From an uncultured Collinsella sp. (lineage in GTDB: Bacteria > Actinomycetota > Coriobacteriia > Coriobacteriales > Coriobacteriaceae), in contig UQTW01000028.1 in assembly GCA_900544115.1 (NCBI GenBank), positions 1 to 31,259 of the forward strand: 31,259 nt of DNA, in the 5' to 3' direction. This document shows positions 16,668-23,557 of this stretch, piece by piece. Made by a program: the position numbers and the translations under genes. Below the pieces are notes generated by a model. That model ran no database searches. It was given only the letters and a program-made list of their open reading frames with translations, and was not told where the DNA came from. Numbering within the stretch: position 1 is the stretch's first letter; every line of letters begins with the position of its first letter.

Positions 16668-16713
16668 AGAGGGAATCTCCTCGGTTTCACATCGAAACAG
16701 TTCAAACGTAACG

Positions 16714-16741
16714 ATATTACCATCCCACCGCGCCTGTGCAA
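16714..16741 (-). promoter_or_regulatory. Promoter of alaS
   Basis: On the minus strand TTGCAC (16741-16736) and TAATAT (16719-16714) are separated by 16 nt. Transcription would start near 16707, giving a leader of about 40 nt before the alaS ATG. The -35 box overlaps the T tract of the terminator at 16740-16769. Confidence 0.6.
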
Positions 16742-16769
16742 AAAAGAGGGCCGCCAAACAGCGACCCTC
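16740..16769 (-). terminator. Intrinsic terminator, minus strand
   Basis: On the minus strand GAGGGTCGC (16769-16761) and GCGGCCCTC (16754-16746) form a 9-bp stem with one G-T pair and a 6-nt loop, then TTTTTT. It is oriented to stop transcripts of the sigma/permease operon, whose last gene ends at 17110. The plus-strand ORF at 16864-17103 now lies between that gene and this terminator. Confidence 0.8.
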
Positions 16770-16825
16770 CAGCGAAAGTGCACGTTATTTAGGTCTGTCA
16801 AATACTTTGAAAAAAATGATTTCGG

Positions 16826-16831
16826 TATAAT
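16826..16831 (+). promoter_or_regulatory. -10 box of the small membrane ORF
   Basis: A perfect TATAAT lies 32 nt before the ATG at 16864. No strong -35 hexamer is seen at the best distance. A second TATAAG occurs at 16836-16841. Confidence 0.5.
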
Positions 16832-16863
16832 TGCATATAAGAATCGTCCGGAAGGAGCGATCG

Positions 16864-17103
16864 ATGAATAGCAAACGGTTTGTCGTGAATGCACTAACCT
16901 CAGTAGCCCTTTTAGCAATCTTCGCTTACTCGAGCTGGTATGTGAACCAGCCGAGATTTGGCTACGCATTGTACGCAGTAACATCTGGCGATAAAGCGTA
17001 TTACACCCTAAGCGCAATTGACACCATCTTTTTCTATGTGGCTGGCCCCTTATCAATCGCTTTGATCGCGTTTATTGTTATTTACAACATCAAGAAACGC
17101 TAA
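16864..17103 (+). CDS. Small two-span membrane protein, function unknown
   Basis: 79 aa, unrecognised. Two hydrophobic stretches are clear: about 10-27 (SVALLAIFAYSSWYV) and about 52-76 (TIFFYVAGPLSIALIAFIVI), with a short polar loop between and a basic KKR end. AAGGAG lies 6 nt before the ATG and a TATAAT further upstream, so expression is plausible. By my count GC is about 43%, visibly below the GC-rich genes either side, which suggests recent acquisition. It is the only plus-strand gene between 3.5 and 30 kb and ends 6 nt from the convergent permease stop. It could be a toxin-like or accessory membrane peptide, but nothing in the sequence shows this. Confidence 0.7.
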   Translation: MNSKRFVVNALTSVALLAIFAYSSWYVNQPRFGYALYAVTSGDKAYYTLSAIDTIFFYVAGPLSIALIAFIVIYNIKKR

Positions 17104-17109
17104 CAGGGC

Positions 17110-18522
17110 CTATTTGGAATCCGAATCGTCCATGGAGCCGTCGATGCCGGTTTTGGTGTCGTCGTCAGAGCTTGTGTCGTCGTCCTTGGCAAAGGGGTTC
17201 TTAAAGAAACCCGTCGCGTCGGGCTGCAGGCCTGAGAGCTTGATCCAGGGATTATCGAGCTCGGGCTTGGGCATGGCCTTGGCCTCGGGTGCTGTCTCGT
17301 TGCCGATGAGCTCGGACTCATAGATGAACGTATCGTCTCCGAGCGCGTCGTAGGCGGCGACCGGGTTACCCTCGGTATCGCGATACGGAGTGCCCTTAAA
17401 CACGGCGCCGTCGTATGCCACGAGCTGACGGCCGGTCTCGTTCTCAAAGTAGTAGACGAAGATGCCCTTGAGGGCCGCGCACAGCGGAATGGCGATAACC
17501 ATGCCGATGGGACCCATGAGTGCCGAACCGATAACGAGAGCCGTCAGGCTCATAACGGGATGCACCTGCACCGAGCTCTGCATGACCTTAGGCGAAATGA
17601 CATTATCGGTGACGTTTTGAGCCACCATGGTCACGACAAGCGTCCATAACGCCAGCATAGGGCTGAACATAAACCCGAGCACCGTGGCGATCGCCGCGCT
17701 CACCCAGGGACCGACAACCGGAACCAAGTGCATAATGCCGGTGAAGATGGCCATAAGTGCTGCGTATGGATGGCCAATGAGCGTAAAGCCGATAAAAGCC
17801 AAAAAGCCACCGCAGATGGAAGTCACGACCATGCCGCGCATATAGCCGCCGACCGAGCGTGAAAGGATGGCAACCATAAAGCGGTACGAGGTCTCCTTTT
17901 CCTGTCCGATGATGGTGCAGACCTCGTGGTGCATACGGGGATAGTCGCAGGCCAACCAATAGGCAAGCACCAAGCCCAGGAAGATGACGAACAGCTGCGA
18001 GGCCGTATTGGTAATAAGCGGGAATACACCGCGACCGAGCTCGGCAGCGATTTGCGAGACGTACTTGGACGCTACGGTAACCAGCGAAGAAAGATTGTCG
18101 TCCAGATACTCCTTGAGCGGCGTGTTATTGAGCGTCTTGGCGTGCGAGAGCATCTCGTTGAGATCGCCACCCGCAACACGAAGCTGCTCGGGCAGGCGGC
18201 TCAGGACTTCCATGATTTGACCGAGCAAAATAGGCGATAGGATGCAGACGACGCCGACGAGCACGGCAACAACCACAATGAGTGCGATGAGCGAACCGAG
18301 GCCACGTCCGACGCCGTGATGCTCGAGCCAGTTGGTGATCGGAGACATCACAAAAGCGATGATGGAGCCGACAGCGAGAAACTCGATGACCGGTGCCAGG
18401 ATGCCCATAAGGTTAAAGATGACGGCAGCGATGACAATGCAGCCGACGACGCCCCAAATGCGCAGCGTCAGAATGCGGGTATCGCGAAGCGTGCGGTCGA
18501 TTTGTTGGGGGTGCTCACTCAT
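17110..18522 (-). CDS. AI-2E family transporter
   Basis: 470 aa polytopic membrane protein of the AI-2E/PerM family (PF01594), whose members have been linked to autoinducer-2 export or ion transport. Hydrophobic segments occur at about 20-70, 80-105, 165-195 and 215-350. The family pattern is seen in the paired N-terminal spans, an amphipathic region with LSRLPEQL, and late glycine-rich spans including VPVVGPWVSAAIAT. The last 100 residues are hydrophilic and Asp/Ser-rich, probably cytoplasmic. The ATG overlaps the sigma-factor stop by 4 nt (ATGA), so it is translated with that operon. The substrate is unknown. Confidence 0.88.
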   Translation of the reverse strand: MSEHPQQIDRTLRDTRILTLRIWGVVGCIVIAAVIFNLMGILAPVIEFLAVGSIIAFVMSPITNWLEHHGVGRGLGSLIALIVVVAVLVGVVCILSPILLGQIMEVLSRLPEQLRVAGGDLNEMLSHAKTLNNTPLKEYLDDNLSSLVTVASKYVSQIAAELGRGVFPLITNTASQLFVIFLGLVLAYWLACDYPRMHHEVCTIIGQEKETSYRFMVAILSRSVGGYMRGMVVTSICGGFLAFIGFTLIGHPYAALMAIFTGIMHLVPVVGPWVSAAIATVLGFMFSPMLALWTLVVTMVAQNVTDNVISPKVMQSSVQVHPVMSLTALVIGSALMGPIGMVIAIPLCAALKGIFVYYFENETGRQLVAYDGAVFKGTPYRDTEGNPVAAYDALGDDTFIYESELIGNETAPEAKAMPKPELDNPWIKLSGLQPDATGFFKNPFAKDDDTSSDDDTKTGIDGSMDDSDSK

Positions 18523-19310
18523 GAACGAACCATCACTCCGTCGGGGTCAATCTTATCTTGAATCTTCTTAAGCGTGCGGCGCAGCAGACGCGAAACCTGC
18601 ACCTGCGAGATGCCCAGCTTCTTGGCAATCTCGATCTGGGTCATGCCCTTCACAAAACGCAGCTCGATAACCTCGCGCTCGCGAGGCGAGAAATCGCGGA
18701 TGGCTTCCTCGATTACCAGACGGTCATCGGTAAAGTCGAGCTCGTTGTCGTCGTCGGCATAGCGATCGAGAATCGAGGGAGCATCGTCGGAGTCGGACGC
18801 GCCGGGAGCCTCGATGGGCACCGAGGTATAGGCCGAGGACGATTCCATGGCTTCGAGCACCTCGTCAACGGTCACGCCAAGGTAATCGGCGATTTCCTCA
18901 ACCTTGGGCGAACGCTGAAGCTCGTTGGTGAGCTTATCGGTGGCCTGGTTAACCTTGGCCGAGAGCTCCTGCAGACGACGCGGCACGCGCACACTCCAGC
19001 CCTTGTCGCGGAAGTGGCGCTTAATCTCGCCCAAGATGGTGGGCGTGGCAAACGTCGTGAACTCGAGTCCGCGTTCAGGGTCAAAGCGGTCGATAGCCTT
19101 GAGCAGGCCCAAATAGCCGACCTGCAAAAGGTCATCGAGCGGCTCGCCGCGGTTCTTAAATTTGTTGGCAAGAAACCTTACCAGATTCATATGGGACATG
19201 ACGAGCTGCTCGCGGGCATCCGGATCACCGGTCTCCTTATAACGACGAAACAGCTCGCGGGTTTTCTCCTTGTCCCAAGCGGTCTTGCCGCTCCGGGAAC
19301 GTTCGGTCAT
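18519..19310 (-). CDS. SigB/SigF/SigG-type RNA polymerase sigma factor
   Basis: 263 aa group 3 sigma factor that directs RNA polymerase to alternative promoters. Region 2 is clear: DDLLQVGYLGLLKAIDRFDP, then EFTTFATPTILGEIKRHFRD, which binds the -10 element. Region 3 follows at about 115-170. Region 4 holds SPREREVIELRFVKGMTQIEIAKKLGISQ in two adjoining pieces, the helix-turn-helix that binds the -35 element. An acidic Asp/Ser linker (about 165-190) separates regions 3 and 4. It starts 1 nt after the stop of an anti-sigma-like gene, as sigB follows rsbW in Bacillus, so a general-stress role is likely. No RsbV or RsbU is present here. Confidence 0.94.
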   Translation of the reverse strand: MTERSRSGKTAWDKEKTRELFRRYKETGDPDAREQLVMSHMNLVRFLANKFKNRGEPLDDLLQVGYLGLLKAIDRFDPERGLEFTTFATPTILGEIKRHFRDKGWSVRVPRRLQELSAKVNQATDKLTNELQRSPKVEEIADYLGVTVDEVLEAMESSSAYTSVPIEAPGASDSDDAPSILDRYADDDNELDFTDDRLVIEEAIRDFSPREREVIELRFVKGMTQIEIAKKLGISQVQVSRLLRRTLKKIQDKIDPDGVMVRS

Positions 19311-19311
19311 A

Positions 19312-19689
19312 TTAGATATCCGCCTTGAGGTCGAGGGAAAGCGTTAGGGGCGCCGCAGTCTTTTCGTAGGAATCGCACACGCTTGCAAGAATGAGCTCGG
19401 CATACACAGTAGCCTGGTCATCCTCGTCGACGGTGGCCTGTTCCCCAAAGGTAAAGGTCATGCCGACGTGAGATTCGTCCACATCGAAATTGATCGTGAT
19501 GTCGTCGCAGTCGACCGCGGTGCACCCAAAGATGAAGGCTTCCTCGGCAGCCATGCGGATATCCTCGATGCGATCGACGGACATAGAGCACAGGGCGCCG
19601 ACGTTGGCGGCCGTCATGCGCACCAAGCGCGCGAGACGAGGATCACCGGCAACGCTCAGCGTGATGGGGCAGGTTGCTTCACTACTCAT
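19312..19689 (-). CDS. Degenerate RsbW-like (GHKL fold) anti-sigma protein
   Basis: 125 aa. The central run RIEDIRMAAEEAFIFGC matches the N-box helix of RsbW/SpoIIAB serine kinases (usually DIxxAVxEAxxNA). However, the Mg-binding Asn is absent and there is no DxGxG box or GLGL lid after it. Position supports an anti-sigma role: it ends 1 nt before the sigma-factor start. If it binds the sigma factor, it probably does so without ATP-driven phosphorylation of a partner. I chose the ATG at 19689, which overlaps the DUF948 gene by 8 nt; longer in-frame starts would run deep into that gene. The homology is weak, so other functions remain possible. Confidence 0.7.
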   Translation of the reverse strand: MSSEATCPITLSVAGDPRLARLVRMTAANVGALCSMSVDRIEDIRMAAEEAFIFGCTAVDCDDITINFDVDESHVGMTFTFGEQATVDEDDQATVYAELILASVCDSYEKTAAPLTLSLDLKADI

Positions 19690-20269
19690 CGCAGGACTCC
19701 TCGGAGGTCTCGGCAGGCGTATAGGTGTAATACTGAGCAGGCTTGGCTGCGGGCTTCTGAACATCATCGTCGTCAGCAGCGGCATCGTCATCGCCAATCA
19801 GAACGCGCTCAGTAGGCTGCTCGGCCTCGGCGGCGGCAGCGGCGAGCTTGCGATCGGCGTCGGCTGCAGGAGCCTTCACCTTATTGAAGAGCTTCTGCAC
19901 GGCGCCAGCAGCAGAATCAGTCACGCTCGATACGGCATTGCTAGCCTCGGCCACGCTGCCCGCGACCTCGGAGATGTCGCGAACGACCGCCTCAACCTCA
20001 ACGAGGTTAGACGTCAGGGCGTCAACGGCAGTCTTGCTCGACTTGAGGAGCGGCTCAACCTGTGCCAGCGCGGGGGTGAGCTCATCGACAGCGCCATCGA
20101 GCTTTGCCACCACAGGCTGTGCCTCGGCGAGCGTATTGTTAAGGTCACTCACCGTCTTGTCGAGCGAGTCGACGACGGTGCGAGTCTTGCGCAGCGTGAG
20201 CGCGAGCTCGACAACAGCCCACACGCCGGCAACGGCGAGCACCAGCAGGGCGATTTGAATGGGACTCAT
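19682..20269 (-). CDS. DUF948 family membrane-anchored protein
   Basis: 195 aa. One membrane span lies at about 4-25 (IALLVLAVAGVWAVVELAL). A long heptad-rich helical region (30-130) with repeated Val/Leu/Ala spacing follows, typical of DUF948. The tail is acidic and Ala-rich, with AAADDDD and a Tyr-rich end. Bacillus YtxG has DUF948 and belongs to the SigB general-stress regulon, which fits its place at the head of a sigma-factor operon. GGGAGG lies 7 nt before the ATG. The 3' end overlaps the anti-sigma-like gene by 8 nt. The biochemical role is not known. Confidence 0.85.
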   Translation of the reverse strand: MSPIQIALLVLAVAGVWAVVELALTLRKTRTVVDSLDKTVSDLNNTLAEAQPVVAKLDGAVDELTPALAQVEPLLKSSKTAVDALTSNLVEVEAVVRDISEVAGSVAEASNAVSSVTDSAAGAVQKLFNKVKAPAADADRKLAAAAAEAEQPTERVLIGDDDAAADDDDVQKPAAKPAQYYTYTPAETSEESCDE

Positions 20270-20364
20270 GCAAGCCTCCCGAAGGAATCGAAATACAGAC
20301 GTTTTTCATGGTACCCCAAAGAAGGGCAAAGATACCCAAAGGGAATGCGCGAGGCGCCAATGGC

Positions 20365-21714
20365 CTACTTGGGAGCGTTGCCGCTACGGTCGCGCTCGCT
20401 TTGCTCCACACGCCACTCTTCCCAACCGCGGCCGGCAGGCTGCCAGAACGCGCCGCGCTCCAACCCCTCGGGCAAATAGCGCTGATCGACCCAGCCTTCG
20501 GGATAATCGTGCGGGTACTTGTATACACCGTACTCGTCGCTGCCGGGACGGTGACGATCGCGCAGGAAGCTGGGCACCTCGCGAAGACCACTGCTGTGGA
20601 TATCGGCCAGCGCCGCATCGATCGAGGCCTCGCACGCGTTGGACTTAGGCGCCAGGCACACATAGAGCGCAGCCTGAGCCAGGTTGATGCGACACTCGGG
20701 ATAGCCAATGACCTCGGCAGATTTAAATGCGGCATGTGCCACCAGAAGCGCCTGCGGGTCGGCGTTGCCAACATCCTCGGAAGCCTGAATCATAATGCGG
20801 CGAGCGATAAACTTGGGATCCTCCCCTGCATCGATCATGCGCGCGAGCCAATAGATCGTGGCATCGGGGTCGCTGCCGCGCATAGATTTAATAAACGCAC
20901 TGATAATGTCGTAGTGCATGTCACCGTTTTTGTCATACGAAAACCCACGACGTGGATTGGCGATCTTCACGTCATCCACGGTAATGGGATAGCGTTCCCC
21001 GGCCGCCGGCGCTGGCGTTCCCTCGGTATCGGGACGCGTAACGGCAATCTCGCTCGCAAGCTCGAGCGTCGTGAGTGCTGAGCGAGCATCGCCCGCGGCC
21101 AATGTGCAAATGGTTTTAACCGTATCCTCATCGGCCGAGAACTTACCGTTTAAACCCTGCGGCGCCTCGAGCGCACGCTCAATGAGCATGGCGATATCCT
21201 CGTCCTTCAGGTGCTCAAGCTCTACCACACGCCCACGCGAGAGCAATGCCGAGTTGACCTCAAAGTACGGGTTTTCCGTCGTGGCACCAATCATAATGAC
21301 GGTGCGGTTCTCAACCGCATGCAGTAAGGCATCCTGCTGCGACTTAGAGAAGCGATGGATCTCATCGATAAACAGAATGGTGCGGCGGTCGTAGGTGTTC
21401 AGACGGGTCTTAGCCTCATCGATTACGCGGCGCAGGTCCTTCACAGTGCCCGTCACGGCGCTGACCTCGACAAACTCGCTCTTGGTATGGTTGGCGATAA
21501 TGTGGGCCAGCGTCGTCTTGCCCGTGCCAGCCGGGCCGTACAGAATCACGCTCGACAGCACGTCATGCTCAATCGCGGCGCGCAGCCACGAGCCCTTACC
21601 GACGGCCTTTTGCTGGCCCACATACTCGTCGAGCGAATTGGGGCGCATACGCACCGCAAGCGGCGCATTTTTAAAGGAGCGCTCGCGCGTCGAAGCAGAA
21701 AAAAGGTCGTCCAT
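20365..21714 (-). CDS. rarA: Replication-associated recombination protein RarA (MgsA)
   Basis: 449 aa AAA+ ATPase that works at stalled replication forks with SSB and RecA. The N-terminus has RMRPNSLDEYVGQ. Walker A is YGPAGTGKTT and Walker B LFIDEIHRFSKSQQD. GATTENPYFEVNSALLSR is the sensor 1 and arginine-finger region. The C-terminal MgsA tetramerisation domain ends at about 430. Three in-frame ATGs (21729, 21720, 21714) are possible. I chose 21714 (MDDLFSAS), the usual family beginning; none has a good Shine-Dalgarno, and TATACT lies upstream near 21758, so a short leader is likely. It follows the dGTPase gene by 60 nt. Confidence 0.94.
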   Translation of the reverse strand: MDDLFSASTRERSFKNAPLAVRMRPNSLDEYVGQQKAVGKGSWLRAAIEHDVLSSVILYGPAGTGKTTLAHIIANHTKSEFVEVSAVTGTVKDLRRVIDEAKTRLNTYDRRTILFIDEIHRFSKSQQDALLHAVENRTVIMIGATTENPYFEVNSALLSRGRVVELEHLKDEDIAMLIERALEAPQGLNGKFSADEDTVKTICTLAAGDARSALTTLELASEIAVTRPDTEGTPAPAAGERYPITVDDVKIANPRRGFSYDKNGDMHYDIISAFIKSMRGSDPDATIYWLARMIDAGEDPKFIARRIMIQASEDVGNADPQALLVAHAAFKSAEVIGYPECRINLAQAALYVCLAPKSNACEASIDAALADIHSSGLREVPSFLRDRHRPGSDEYGVYKYPHDYPEGWVDQRYLPEGLERGAFWQPAGRGWEEWRVEQSERDRSGNAPK

Positions 21715-21774
21715 AGCCATCCCGTGCATTAATCAAAATCGTTGTTGACCAACAGTATACCGAAAGGATACGAA

Positions 21775-23022
21775 CTACCGTTCGTTAATATACGTGCGGT
21801 GCGGAAACTTTAGACCTGGGAACAATTTGCTCGTCAGCTCGCAGAAATAACCATCCGTCATGCTTGCGATGTAATCGACGACGACCTGATCCTTGTCGTC
21901 CTGCCAGGCATAGGTGCGATCGTAGTAGGAAAGCTGCTGCTCAATGCGCGAAACATGATGCTTAAAGATGTAAGAGAACTCGTCGCCTTTATTTAGATCC
22001 TGCAGGCAACGGTCGTAGAGCTTTTCGAAGGCCTCACGCAACTCTGCCTCGGAATCGCCTTCGATACCGCCCTTGCTATAGATCTTCTCGTAGTTCTCGC
22101 GCTTCGCCCGGCGGATCTCCTCAAACAGGTCCTCGCTCATCTCGATACGCGGTTTGCCATAGCTATGCTCAACGATATCGATGGAAGCGTGCGTGAGAAT
22201 CCAGCTGTTATAGGCGCCGCCCCGACCATCGTCAAAAGCGTCGGGCGACAGCAGGCCCGCCGCAATGGCGTCCTGACGATCACGACCGACGTAGGCGAGG
22301 ATATCCGAGATACGCACCACACAGCCCTCGAGGGTCATGGGGCGCAGGTGCTCGATCGCGCCATAGCCCGTGGCAATGCAGTCCTCGACGGTACGGTCGA
22401 ACTGGTCAAACGACGCCATGTCCGAGAGTCCAAAGACACGCTGCTCGTACTCGCCGTTATGGCACAGCACGCCGTCGAGCGTCTGGAGCGACACGTTGCG
22501 GCCGTACAGCGCGTCGAGCACGCGGACGGACTGCACGTTATGGAAAAAATAACGACCCGTACGCTCGTGATAGATATCGTTGAGGAAACGCTCGCCGGCA
22601 TGGCCAAAGGGCGTGTGGCCCAAATCGTGGCCCAGGCCAATCGCCTCGATCAAATCGCAGTTGAGGCCCAGGGCACGGCCGATATCGCGGGCAATGCGCG
22701 AGACAAGCTGCACATGAAGGCCGCGCCGCGACAGGTCGTCGTTGCTGCGAAAGCTAAAGACCTGCGTTTTGCCTGCATAACGCGTGTACGCAGGAAGATG
22801 AAGAATCTTTTCGGTATCGCGCATAAACGCCGGACGCATAAGCGTGCCTTTGTCGGCAGCGCGATCTATACGACGAATGACCTGGTCGTCGCAGCATCGA
22901 TAAGGATTAACGACACCCGAGGCGCGGTCGGCGGCGATACGCTCGACCAGCTCGGGCGACAACGCCGCGGGAATGCGGTCCATGCGCGCCTTAATGACGG
23001 CCGTTTCTTGATTAGTTGCCAT
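21775..23022 (-). CDS. dgt: dGTPase-like HD-domain triphosphohydrolase
   Basis: 415 aa. It hydrolyses deoxynucleoside triphosphates to the nucleoside and tripolyphosphate, adjusting dNTP pools. The HD site is GLGHDLGHTPFGHAGE, with further metal-binding His upstream in LHVQLVSRIARDIG. The region HNGEYEQRVFGL supports the dGTPase subgroup. AAGGAG lies 7 nt before the ATG at 23022. It is 31 nt downstream of the prepilin peptidase gene and upstream of rarA. A dGTPase upstream of rarA suggests a link between dNTP supply and fork repair, but this is inference. Confidence 0.93.
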   Translation of the reverse strand: MATNQETAVIKARMDRIPAALSPELVERIAADRASGVVNPYRCCDDQVIRRIDRAADKGTLMRPAFMRDTEKILHLPAYTRYAGKTQVFSFRSNDDLSRRGLHVQLVSRIARDIGRALGLNCDLIEAIGLGHDLGHTPFGHAGERFLNDIYHERTGRYFFHNVQSVRVLDALYGRNVSLQTLDGVLCHNGEYEQRVFGLSDMASFDQFDRTVEDCIATGYGAIEHLRPMTLEGCVVRISDILAYVGRDRQDAIAAGLLSPDAFDDGRGGAYNSWILTHASIDIVEHSYGKPRIEMSEDLFEEIRRAKRENYEKIYSKGGIEGDSEAELREAFEKLYDRCLQDLNKGDEFSYIFKHHVSRIEQQLSYYDRTYAWQDDKDQVVVDYIASMTDGYFCELTSKLFPGLKFPHRTYINER

Positions 23023-23053
23023 GGCATGCTCCTTAAAAAGGATGCGCAATCGG

Positions 23054-23476
23054 TTACAATGTCCAGCCCACGACCTCGATTATGGCAAATATCGGCACCA
23101 AAAACGGGAGCAATGGCAGGGAGCGCGATTTTGTAAAGAGGCAGGAGAGGGCCAGGACCAGGAGCGCGACGGCAAATGCCACGATGCCGCCCAGAGGGTC
23201 GAGCGTGCAAAGCGCGAAAAGCGCCTTGGCATCCCCCATGCCGATGCCGGGGGCCTGGCGGAAACGCCGCCAAAGCGACTCGGTCAGCACAAGGGAAAGG
23301 TACACGATAACGGCAGGACCGGCGTGGTCAAGCGCCGTGTTCAAGCCCCTGTCCAGCCAAACGCCTGCAAACGCCGCCACGGCGCATGCGGCGGCAAGCG
23401 CGTTGGGAAACCGCCGTTCACGGACATCAATCACCGCACCGGCAAAGATACAAATCCAAAACGGGATATAGACCAT
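23054..23476 (-). CDS. Short prepilin peptidase (A24 family, TadV/CpaA-like)
   Basis: 140 aa membrane aspartic protease of the A24 family, without the methylase domain of full PilD. It cleaves type IV or Tad pilin leaders. The two catalytic Asp are in GAVIDVRERRFPN and GIGMGDAKALF (GxGxGDxK motif). Hydrophobic segments fit about four membrane spans. GGGAGG lies before the ATG. No pilin, secretin or ATPase gene is in the window, so its substrates are encoded elsewhere. It follows the repeat terminator at 23509-23549 and precedes the dGTPase-like gene by 31 nt. Confidence 0.87.
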   Translation of the reverse strand: MVYIPFWICIFAGAVIDVRERRFPNALAAACAVAAFAGVWLDRGLNTALDHAGPAVIVYLSLVLTESLWRRFRQAPGIGMGDAKALFALCTLDPLGGIVAFAVALLVLALSCLFTKSRSLPLLPFLVPIFAIIEVVGWTL

Positions 23477-23508
23477 TGAACACCTCCCGGGGCAGTCACT
23501 CAAAAGCA

Positions 23509-23549
23509 AAAACCACCACAGAGGTGCCTGTCCCCTTCGTGGTGGTTTT
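23509..23549 (-). terminator. Palindromic repeat acting as glycosyltransferase terminator
   Basis: On the minus strand AAAACCACCAC and GTGGTGGTTTT pair perfectly (11 bp) around a loop containing GGGGACAGGCACC, and the stem runs into more T residues. It begins 8 nt after the glycosyltransferase stop. The same 41-nt unit, with three base differences, follows the dehydrogenase at 31148-31188 in the same orientation to its gene. Confidence 0.75.
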
Positions 23550-23557
23550 GGTGGTGG

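Noticed and set aside
16668..16770. T-box or attenuator in front of alaS
   Set aside because: A hairpin with T tract is present, but there is no specifier stem or TGGN antiterminator, and a good promoter lies after the hairpin. It fits a terminator of upstream transcription better.
20332..20337. SigB-type -10 (GGGTAT) upstream of the DUF948 gene, hinting at autoregulation
   Set aside because: No GTTTAA-like -35 lies 12-15 nt upstream, and the hexamer alone is too common.
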